Source of the DNA: Mesorhizobium sp. | GTDB lineage: Bacteria > Pseudomonadota > Alphaproteobacteria > Rhizobiales > Rhizobiaceae | DNA: 20,777 nt | Assembly (NCBI GenBank): GCA_030698645.1 | Contig: JAUYMV010000539.1 | Span: 1-20,777, forward strand | Direction: 5' to 3' | Shown here: positions 1 through 6,235 of the stretch, in pieces | Layout: the number at the start of each line of letters is the position of its first letter | Numbering within the stretch: the stretch's first letter is position 1 | Program-made: the position numbers and the translations under genes | Notes under the pieces: model-generated | Told to the model about the DNA's origin: nothing | The model's database searches: none | What the model saw: the letters and a program-made list of their open reading frames with translations, nothing else

Positions 1-635
1 AGATCGATGCCGACACTGGCGAGAAGCGCCGGCGTGCCGACGCCCGCCGCGATGACGACTTCGTCGGCCGCGACGACCCCGCCCGCAGTCTGGACGCCCG
101 TGACCCTTCCTGTTACGGCCCGTAGCGCGAGCGCGGCGCGACCCGGTATGACCCTCGCGCCGAAGGCGACCGCCGCATCCAGCAGGACGGTCGCCGCATG
201 GATCGGTTCGACCGCGCCTTCGATGGCGACATGGACGGCCAATTCCGGCGGGCTCGCCAGTTCCGGTTCGCGGCGCGCGACGAAATCCCGATCGACCAGC
301 TTGACCGGGTAATCCCAGGAAGCGTGCTCGGCGGCGTAGGCGCGAAGATCGTCGGGCGCAAGATCCCACAGCAGCCCGCCGCCCCACTGCACTTCGAGGC
401 CGGACAAGCTGCTGTCCAGGTCCCGCCACAGTTCCATCGACCGCATGCGCAGCCGGACATAGGGCTCTGGATTGCCGGCGCTGGCGTTGATCCAGGCCCA
501 CGATCCGGCCGTCGCCACGCCGCCCGGCGAAGCGGCGTCGACCACCGTCACCTCAGCGCCCGCGCGCGCCAGATGATAGGCGATCGACGCGCCGACAATG
601 CCGGCGCCGATGACGAGAACGCGGGGATGCGACAC
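1..635 (-). CDS. FAD-dependent oxidoreductase (DAO / glycine oxidase-like), C-terminus beyond window
   Basis: This is the first 211 residues of a DAO-family flavoprotein, which would oxidise an amine or amino acid using FAD. Translation from a GTG at 635 begins MSHPRVLVIGAGIVG, so the FAD-binding GxGxxG sits at residues 10-15 and the acidic residue ending the second beta strand is Asp33. The segment SWAWINAS at about residues 44-51 is typical of glycine/D-amino-acid oxidase-like proteins. The GTG start is supported by an AAGGA ribosome binding site 9 bases upstream (645-649), and no ATG lies near. It follows the RimK-like ligase after 66 bases on the same strand, so it may belong to the same operon. 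The substrate cannot be told from the part visible. I am confident of the family and unsure of the function. Confidence 0.85.
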   Translation of the reverse strand, partial: MSHPRVLVIGAGIVGASIAYHLARAGAEVTVVDAASPGGVATAGSWAWINASAGNPEPYVRLRMRSMELWRDLDSSLSGLEVQWGGGLLWDLAPDDLRAYAAEHASWDYPVKLVDRDFVARREPELASPPELAVHVAIEGAVEPIHAATVLLDAAVAFGARVIPGRAALALRAVTGRVTGVQTAGGVVAADEVVIAAGVGTPALLASVGID

Positions 636-644
636 GGGGAGGAA

Positions 645-649
645 TCCTT
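645..649 (-). promoter_or_regulatory. Ribosome binding site supporting the GTG start of the FAD oxidoreductase
   Basis: AAGGA on the minus strand lies 9 bases before GTG 635. It is the main support for placing the start of the flavoprotein at a non-ATG codon. Confidence 0.55.
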
Positions 650-701
650 CACTTGGCGAGGCCGATGCGTGACACGCGCCACGCGGATGCGTCAAGGCGT
701 C

Positions 702-2165
702 CTACCGCCCGTTGCGCTCGAGCCGGTCCAGGAACCACTGCGTCAGCTTGATCCAGACCTCGTCCTTCTCGCCCAGGTCCTCGTAGCCGTGGTCGAGGTT
801 CGGGTTGTCGTTGACCTCGATGACGTAGACGCCGTCCGCCGTTTCCTTGAGATCGACGCCGTAGAGCCCGTCGCCGATGCAGCGCGCCGCGCGGACGGCC
901 GTGTCGACCACCAGTTTCGGCGCGGTCTTCAGCGTGAACGCCTTGACGCCGCCCTGGTCCGGCTTGCCGCCGCGGTCGTGGTTGACGATCTGCCAGTGCT
1001 TCTTGGCCATCAGATAGTGCACGGCGAAGAGCGGCTCGCCGCCGAGTACGCCGACGCGCCAGTCGAACTCCGTCGGCAGATACTTCTGCGCGATCAACAG
1101 GTCGGAATCCTCGAGCCAAGCGGTCGCCAGCGTCTTCAGTTCCTGGACGTTCGACGCCTTCTTGACGCCGCGCGAGAACGCGCTGTCGGGGATCTTCAGC
1201 ACCAGAGGAAAGCCCAGCGTCTGCGCCGCCTGCTCCAGATCGGCAACGCCGGCGATCATCACTGTGGGCGGCACCGGCACCTTGTTGAAGGTCATCAACT
1301 CGTTCAGATAGACCTTGTTCGTGCAGCGGATCATCGACAGCGGATCGTCGATGACCGGCATGCCCTCCTGCTGGGCGCGGCGCGCGAAACGGTACGTGTG
1401 GTTGGAAATCGACGTCGTCTCGCGGATGAACAGCGCGTCGTAATTGGCGAGCTTGGCCAGATCCTTCTTGGTGATCGGCTCGACCTCGACACCCATCTTC
1501 TCGGCGATCCTGGCCCAGTGCTTCAGCGAGGAAATGTGCGAGGGCGCCAGTTCCTCCTGCGGGTCGATCAGGGTGGCGAAGGTGTAGCGCGCCGGCGTGC
1601 GCGCCTTGGTGTCGCGCCATTCCCGCTTGGTGTAGCGCTCCAGCGATTCGAGAAAGACCTGCTCCTCCTCCGGGCTCATCCTGGCGAGCGGCAGGAAGCC
1701 GATCTTCTTGATCGTCGCCCATTCGCCGACGACCTGAATGGAGACTTCCAGAGTCGGGGCGCGGAACCAGTCGAACAGCAGTTTGGCGAAACGGTCCCAG
1801 GCCTTCGACGGGCCGATCCCGAAGAAGATCGGCACGCGCGACGGAAAGCTGCCGCCGAGATCCTTCCGGCAGCGGTTGAGCACGACCTCCAGTTCGGGCA
1901 GCGCGTGCTCGTAGAGCTTGCGCTCGGAGAGGTCGATCATCGTCTCGACGGTCGGGATGACCTTGTGGCCGCGCGAACTCGCCAGCAGCGAGGCGTAGTA
2001 GCCCCGGCTCTGGTAGCCGACATTGTTCGACAGGTTGATGACCTTCGGCCGCGCGCCGCGAAACAGCGACGGATGCACCAGATAGTCGCGCGTTGTGATG
2101 ATCTTGTGCGGCGTGGCGAAGGGGTCGATGTCGCTCTGCCGCCCGGTCAGGATTACCCAGGTCAT
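702..2165 (-). CDS. RimK-like ATP-grasp ligase with N-terminal RLAN domain
   Basis: This 487-residue protein is predicted to form an amide bond between a carboxylate and an amine using ATP, as RimK does when it adds glutamates to ribosomal protein S6. Residues 1 to about 155 match the RLAN domain (MTWVILTGR... with NNVGYQSRGYYASLL at 47-61). Residues about 210-485 form the ATP-grasp fold. Visible motifs are LVLKIPDSAFSRG (321-333, nucleotide-binding Lys324), FDWRVGVLGG (367-376), and the metal-binding EVNDNPNLDHG (450-460). E. coli RimK is about 300 residues and lacks the RLAN part. Its ATG overlaps the stop of the acetyltransferase-peptidase gene as ATGA (2165-2162), so the two are very likely translated together. 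Family assignment is firm. The substrate is unknown, and ribosomal protein S6 should not be assumed. Confidence 0.93.
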   Translation of the reverse strand: MTWVILTGRQSDIDPFATPHKIITTRDYLVHPSLFRGARPKVINLSNNVGYQSRGYYASLLASSRGHKVIPTVETMIDLSERKLYEHALPELEVVLNRCRKDLGGSFPSRVPIFFGIGPSKAWDRFAKLLFDWFRAPTLEVSIQVVGEWATIKKIGFLPLARMSPEEEQVFLESLERYTKREWRDTKARTPARYTFATLIDPQEELAPSHISSLKHWARIAEKMGVEVEPITKKDLAKLANYDALFIRETTSISNHTYRFARRAQQEGMPVIDDPLSMIRCTNKVYLNELMTFNKVPVPPTVMIAGVADLEQAAQTLGFPLVLKIPDSAFSRGVKKASNVQELKTLATAWLEDSDLLIAQKYLPTEFDWRVGVLGGEPLFAVHYLMAKKHWQIVNHDRGGKPDQGGVKAFTLKTAPKLVVDTAVRAARCIGDGLYGVDLKETADGVYVIEVNDNPNLDHGYEDLGEKDEVWIKLTQWFLDRLERNGR

Positions 2166-3265
2166 CTGCGGTCGCGCTTTCCAAGAATGACTGCGGCGCG
2201 CAGCTTTCGGCCGAACTGCGCCATGCCCATGAAGACGTTGTAGGGGACCGGAATGTTGGCGGCGTCGGCCTTGGTCTCGCCGCGCTCGCCCTCGACCCAG
2301 GGATCGTGCAGGATGATGTGCTCGCCGTCATCGCCGATGGCGAGCACCCAATGGGGAACCTTCTTGCCGAACATCAGAAACCCGCTGACGAGGACGATGA
2401 CGAGCTTGCCGGACGCGATGGCCTGGCTGATATCGTCGAGACCGAACGAGCGATAATCGACCGGTATGGCGTATTGTTCCGCGCGCGTGCGGAAATCGAC
2501 CTGGGCGAGTTCCATGACACGCTTCTTCTCCTCGCTACGCACCGACTGCAGGAAAAGCGCGCCGTGGAAGGAGACCAGGATTTCGGCCGACAGCCCGTTT
2601 TCGTGCGCGGCGACGGCCAATCCGAACGGCTCGCAGCCGCCCGGTCCCGACATCATGAAGACCGTCGTCGCCTCGCGCCACAGCCGGACCTCCATGACCG
2701 GCGTCGGCACGAAACCCGGCTCGAAGAAGCCCTTGGCCATCAGCAGGCAGGCAGGCCCGCAGGTGAAATCCGCTGTCTGCTCGTAGAATGGCACCTTGGT
2801 CAGGAAAGCGATGTTGCCGCGCAGCATGCGCTCGTAGCGCAGCGCCGGCTGGCCGTCCTCGTAATAGTTCTCCTCGCGCCCGATCTTGCGGTATCCGTTC
2901 TTCTCGTAGACGCGGATGGCGCGCGCATTGTCCTCGCGCACTTCGAGCCGCAGGATGATGCGGTCGTGCTCGAAGGCCATGTTCTCGGCCTTCTCGAGCA
3001 ACTGCTTGCCCACTCCAGCGCCAGCGTGCGACGCGGCGATGGCGATGGAATAGAGCCTGGCGACGGCGCTGCCGCGACGAAACAGCACGATGCAATAGCC
3101 GACAACCGCGCCATCGATCTCGGCGACCAGCGTCTCGGCGGTGTCTCGATCGATCAGTTGGCGAAACGAGCGGCGCGATATCCGGTCGGTGTCGAACACG
3201 GCATTCTCGATCCGCACCAGGGCTTCGATGTCGGTCGCGCGGGCCGGGCGAATCGCGGCTGGCAT
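2162..3265 (-). CDS. Fused GNAT N-acetyltransferase and C39-like cysteine peptidase (DUF3335 type)
   Basis: This is one chain of 367 residues with two catalytic modules. Residues 4-150 are a GNAT domain: the acetyl-CoA loop is HAGAGVGKQLL (80-90), and the later NARAIRVYEKNGYRKIGR (113-130) is typical. Residues about 155-365 resemble the papain-like C39 peptidase fold. The pattern Gln163-x5-Cys169 in QTADFTCGPAC, His305 in VPHWVLAIGDD, and Asp321 in HDPW give a complete Gln/Cys/His/Asp site. No signal peptide or transmembrane segment is seen, so it should act in the cytoplasm, unlike C39 domains fused to ABC exporters. It overlaps the RimK-like ligase gene by 4 bases. The start ATG is preceded by TTGAGG about 11 bases away. 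The 141 bases upstream separate it from the anti-sigma gene and hold no clear terminator or promoter. The fold calls are firm, and the substrate is not known. Confidence 0.92.
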   Translation of the reverse strand: MPAAIRPARATDIEALVRIENAVFDTDRISRRSFRQLIDRDTAETLVAEIDGAVVGYCIVLFRRGSAVARLYSIAIAASHAGAGVGKQLLEKAENMAFEHDRIILRLEVREDNARAIRVYEKNGYRKIGREENYYEDGQPALRYERMLRGNIAFLTKVPFYEQTADFTCGPACLLMAKGFFEPGFVPTPVMEVRLWREATTVFMMSGPGGCEPFGLAVAAHENGLSAEILVSFHGALFLQSVRSEEKKRVMELAQVDFRTRAEQYAIPVDYRSFGLDDISQAIASGKLVIVLVSGFLMFGKKVPHWVLAIGDDGEHIILHDPWVEGERGETKADAANIPVPYNVFMGMAQFGRKLRAAVILGKRDRR

Positions 3266-3406
3266 GCGGGCGAAAACCTCAAGAGATCGAAGGCAGGGGA
3301 GCGGATGGCGACGGCCCGCGTGGAGCCCTCCTGCGCGCGGACCGGTATGGCGCTTTCGCTCCCGGATTCCGGCTAAATTGTGACACCCATGTGCCCGTCC
3401 CCGCCC

Positions 3407-4204
3407 TCATCCCCGCGCCGGTGCGTTGAGCAATTGTCGGTAGGCAGAGCGCGCCACGGCCTCGACGACGGGTCCCGCCACGGCGCCCGCGACGGCATAG
3501 CCGAAACCGCCGTCGACCCAATAGAACGCGCGCGCGCCGCCACGCTCGAAAAGCCTGAATCCGGTCTCCGATCCGCCCGCCGCCGACGTGATGTAGAGCG
3601 AAATGCGGTTTCCAGCGCGATCCTGGTACATGAACTGCGCCGCGACCTTTTCGCCGGACGGCAGCAGGCGTCCGCCGACGAGGTCGAAGCCCTCGGCGGT
3701 GAGGTCGGGCGCCGACAGGTTCGTGCCGACGCGCTTCGACAGCCAGCCGACGAGATGCTCCTTCTGATCGGCGCCGACCTCGACGACATGCAGCTTTTCC
3801 GCCGCGTAGATCACATGCGCCGAGACGGCGCGTTCGGCGACCGGCTCGCTAGCATGGGCGTCCGATCCCTGGCCGGGGACGCCGCCCGAGACACCGATCA
3901 GGTAGCCGCCCAGCAGACCGACCAGCACGAGACCCGCAGCGACCGCGTTGCGCCGCCAGGGCTTCAGCCCGGTTCGTTCGCTGCCCTTGCCGAGGATCGT
4001 CTCGGTCAGCGCCCCCGGCACCGCCTCATAGGCGACGGGCCCGAGCGCGGTGCGCAGCCGCTGGCGATCCGCGTCGAAGCGCCCTGCCCGCAGTTTCATT
4101 TCCGGGTGGGCGTCGAGCCAGACATTGAATTCGCGCAGCCGTTCGGCCGGCAGTTCGCCATCGAGCGCCAGATGGATGTCACGTTCGGTGAATTCGGCGC
4201 CCAT
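3407..4204 (-). CDS. Membrane anti-sigma factor (COG5662 / RsiW-like)
   Basis: This 265-residue protein has the layout of a single-pass anti-sigma factor. A cytoplasmic N-terminal part (FTERDIHLALDGELP, residues 5-19) would bind the sigma factor. It is followed by one hydrophobic segment at about 87-107 and a periplasmic C-terminal part of about 155 residues. The zinc-binding HxxxCxxC of ZAS-type anti-sigma factors is absent. The sigma factor gene ends in TGA at 4206-4204 and an ATG begins at 4204 (TGATG), so the two are translationally coupled. A GTG at 4207 is an alternative start one codon earlier. Its pairing with the sigma gene suggests it holds that sigma inactive until an unknown envelope or redox signal appears. 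It is unlikely to act outside that pair. Confidence 0.88.
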   Translation of the reverse strand: MGAEFTERDIHLALDGELPAERLREFNVWLDAHPEMKLRAGRFDADRQRLRTALGPVAYEAVPGALTETILGKGSERTGLKPWRRNAVAAGLVLVGLLGGYLIGVSGGVPGQGSDAHASEPVAERAVSAHVIYAAEKLHVVEVGADQKEHLVGWLSKRVGTNLSAPDLTAEGFDLVGGRLLPSGEKVAAQFMYQDRAGNRISLYITSAAGGSETGFRLFERGGARAFYWVDGGFGYAVAGAVAGPVVEAVARSAYRQLLNAPARG

Positions 4205-4719
4205 CACTCGACGACCCTGATCTTGCGGCGGCGCGACGCGTCCTCGAGCTGCAGGCGCAACTCCTCGCGGCCGCGCGCGATGCGCGACATCAGCGTGCCG
4301 GCCGGAATGCCAAGCACGGTTGCCGCCTCCGCATAGGTCATGCCCTCGACGCTGACCAGCACCAGCGCCGAGCGCCGGTCCGGCTCGATCGTCTGCAGCG
4401 CTTCGAGCACCTCGCGCGCTTGCAGCGTCTCCAACTGGGTCGGCTGCGTCACGAAGGCGTTCTCATGCTGCGCGGAGATCGACACCATTGCTCCGCGCCG
4501 CTTCACCTTGCGCAACTGATCTATGAAGATGTGGTGCATGATGGTGAACAGCCAGCGCCGCGGATTGTCGCCGGTCTGCCAGTTGTCGATGCGCTCCAAC
4601 GCCTTTTCTATGCAGTCCTGGACGAGATCGTCGGCCGACTCGCGGTCGCGCATCAGCGCGCGCGCATAGCGGCGCAGGCGCGGCAATTCGGCCAGTATGG
4701 CTCCTCGCTTTTCGTCCAT
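4204..4719 (-). CDS. ECF-type RNA polymerase sigma factor
   Basis: This 171-residue extracytoplasmic-function sigma factor would direct RNA polymerase to a small set of stress or envelope genes. Region 2 spans residues about 10-76, with ESADDLVQDCIEKALERID (27-45) and NPRRWLFTIMHHIFIDQLRK (52-71). Region 4 spans about 100-155, with the helix-turn-helix MTYAEAATVLGIPAGTLMSR (127-146). The open frame extends upstream to 4944, but the added 75 residues are not sigma-like. The ATG at 4719 has GGGAG just upstream, and MDEKRGAIL is a normal start for the family. It lies directly before its anti-sigma gene. Such pairs often transcribe themselves, but I could not identify a convincing GGAAC/CGT-type promoter in 4720-4925. 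The MFS gene is divergent across 262 bases. Confidence 0.92.
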   Translation of the reverse strand: MDEKRGAILAELPRLRRYARALMRDRESADDLVQDCIEKALERIDNWQTGDNPRRWLFTIMHHIFIDQLRKVKRRGAMVSISAQHENAFVTQPTQLETLQAREVLEALQTIEPDRRSALVLVSVEGMTYAEAATVLGIPAGTLMSRIARGREELRLQLEDASRRRKIRVVE

Positions 4720-4913
4720 CTCGCTCCCGGCGCATGTCGGACCTGCATGAGGCCCGCGCCACGCGGCATTGAAACGCGGTTGCACGTCAAGCACAAGCCA
4801 CGCTGCATTCGGTCGGTCGGAGATCGCTTGCGTCACACTCGGCAAACGCCGCGGACGGCAAATTATTCCGCGCAATGCGTGGCGCATCGCATCAGCGGAA
4901 TTGTACGACCGAT

Positions 4914-4933
4914 CCGGCCAATTGATTGGACGG
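4914..4933. promoter_or_regulatory. 20-base dyad overlapping the MFS promoter, possible operator
   Basis: The sequence reads CCG g CCAAT tg ATTGG a CGG. Eight of nine arm positions are complementary around a 2-base centre, and the inner CCAAT/ATTGG arms are perfect. Its right half overlaps the -35 hexamer of the MFS promoter (4926-4931), a usual place for a repressor to bind. No regulator gene of a matching type is adjacent apart from the ECF sigma pair, so the binding protein is unknown. Confidence 0.4.
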
Positions 4934-4954
4934 CGGGGTGTCATTCGCTATGGT
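4926..4954 (+). promoter_or_regulatory. Sigma70-type promoter for the MFS transporter gene
   Basis: A -35 TTGGAC (4926-4931) and a -10 TATGGT (4949-4954) are separated by exactly 17 bases. Transcription would begin near 4961 and give a leader of about 20 bases before the ATG at 4982. Both hexamers are good matches to the housekeeping consensus, so this looks like a normal promoter and not an ECF one. Confidence 0.55.
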
Positions 4955-4981
4955 GCATATACACATTAGGCACTCCGGAGC

Positions 4982-6226
4982 ATGTCATTGACCGCCATCT
5001 CGACCTCGGCCGCACAAAAGCGCGGCTTTCCCTGGCTCATCATTATCTGCGGCGGCCTGATCGCGGCGCTGACCTTCGGGCCGCGCTCGGCGATGGGCTT
5101 CTTCCAACTGCCTATGCTCGCCGACAAGGGCTGGGACCGCACCACCTTCGGGCTCGCCATGGCGTTCCAGAATCTCGCCTGGGGCGTCGGCACGCCGATC
5201 TTCGGCGCGCTGGCCGACAAGTTCGGCACGTGGCGTGTGCTTGCTTTGTCCGGCTTGCTCTACGCGTCAGGGCTGTTCCTGATGGCAAACGCGGAGAGCG
5301 CCACGATGCTGCACCTGTCCGGTGGCGTGCTGGTCGGCCTCGGCATAGCGTCGGGTTCCTTCGGCATCGTGCTCGCCGCGTTCGCGCGCAACGTGACGCC
5401 CGAACAGCGCAGCCTCGCCTTCGGGATCGGCACCGCGGCCGGATCGGCCGGCATGTTCATCTTCGCTCCGGTCAGCCAGGGCCTGATCGATTCCTACGGC
5501 TGGTACGATTCGTTGGTTGTCATGAGCGCGATGATGCTGGTCGTCCCGATCCTTGCCATCCCGCTCGCCGGAAACTCCAGGAGCGGACGCACAAGCCAGG
5601 CGGAGATCGACCAGTCGATCGGCACCGCGCTGCGTGAAGCGTTCGGCCATCAGAGTTACCTCCTGCTCGTCTCCGGCTTCTTTGTCTGCGGCTTCCAGGT
5701 CGCCTTCATCACGGCCCATTTCCCGGCCTACATCGCCGACATCGGCATCGAGGCGCGCTATGCCGTCATCGCGCTGGCGCTGATCGGCTTCTTCAACATC
5801 ATCGGCTCGCTGGCGTCGGGCTTCATCGGACAGCGCTATTCGAAGCCGATGTTCCTGGTCTGCATCTACCTCGGACGCTCGGCGCTCGTCACCGCGTTTC
5901 TGCTGTTGCCGCAGTCGCCGGCGACCGTGATCGCCTTCGCCATCATCATGGGCCTGCTCTGGCTGTCGACCGTGCCGCCGACCAACGCGCTGGTGGCGAT
6001 CATGTTCGGCACCAAACATCTCGGCCTGCTCGGCGGCGTGGTCTTCCTGTCGCACCAGATCGGCTCTTTCCTCGGCGTCTGGCTCGGCGGCTATCTCTAC
6101 GACATCTACGGCAGCTACGACGCCGTGTGGTGGCTGGGCGTCGCGCTCGGGCTGTTCGCGGCGATCGTGCACTGGCCGATCGTCGAGAAACCCGTCGAGC
6201 GCGCCGCGCTCGCGCCGGCGGTGTAG
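4982..6226 (+). CDS. MFS transporter, monocarboxylate / OFA-like
   Basis: This 414-residue inner-membrane carrier of the major facilitator superfamily has about 12 hydrophobic segments in two halves and a hydrophilic loop near residues 197-220. The signature after helix 2 reads GALADKFGTWR (about residues 76-86), matching MFS motif A. The N-terminal pattern FPWLIIICGGLIAALTFGPR, followed by FFQLPMLADKGWDR, resembles carriers of small organic anions in the oxalate/formate and monocarboxylate branch. The solute cannot be fixed from sequence. The ATG at 4982 has GGAG only 1 base away. An in-frame TTG at 4988 would have the usual spacing of about 7, so the true start could be two codons later. 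Its stop TAG abuts the DUF2339 gene stop on the other strand. Confidence 0.9.
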   Translation: MSLTAISTSAAQKRGFPWLIIICGGLIAALTFGPRSAMGFFQLPMLADKGWDRTTFGLAMAFQNLAWGVGTPIFGALADKFGTWRVLALSGLLYASGLFLMANAESATMLHLSGGVLVGLGIASGSFGIVLAAFARNVTPEQRSLAFGIGTAAGSAGMFIFAPVSQGLIDSYGWYDSLVVMSAMMLVVPILAIPLAGNSRSGRTSQAEIDQSIGTALREAFGHQSYLLLVSGFFVCGFQVAFITAHFPAYIADIGIEARYAVIALALIGFFNIIGSLASGFIGQRYSKPMFLVCIYLGRSALVTAFLLLPQSPATVIAFAIIMGLLWLSTVPPTNALVAIMFGTKHLGLLGGVVFLSHQIGSFLGVWLGGYLYDIYGSYDAVWWLGVALGLFAAIVHWPIVEKPVERAALAPAV

Positions 6227-6235
6227 CTACGCCGC
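6218..6235. terminator. Stem-loop spanning the two convergent stop codons
   Basis: GCGGTGT and ACGCCGC can pair over 7 positions (one G-U) around an AGCT loop. The loop and inner stem contain the stop codons of both the MFS and DUF2339 genes. On the plus strand it is followed by TTTCG, a weak T run; on the minus strand there is none. There is no other room between the genes, so this may serve as a compact terminator, but the signal is weak. Confidence 0.3.

Noticed and set aside
198..2243. A long open frame of 681 codons on the plus strand
   Set aside because: It lies antisense to the RimK-like ligase and the flavoprotein and is rich in Arg, Asp, Val and Leu repeats without any domain. It is a by-product of high GC content and codon bias.
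649..2331. Open frame of 560 codons in another minus-strand phase
   Set aside because: It overlaps the RimK-like ligase almost fully and shows low-complexity Arg/Ala/Gly composition. The ligase frame carries all the family motifs.
2162..2800. C39 domain as part of a bacteriocin export or maturation system
   Set aside because: No ABC transporter, leader peptide or membrane segment is present. The domain is in a cytoplasmic fusion next to a ligase.
2306..3376. Plus-strand open frame of 356 codons opposite the acetyltransferase-peptidase
   Set aside because: There is no recognisable domain, and the opposite strand has a complete two-domain enzyme.
4420..5637. Plus-strand open frame running through the sigma gene and the MFS start
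   Set aside because: It spans a divergent promoter region and overlaps two real genes in other frames; the composition is shadow-like.
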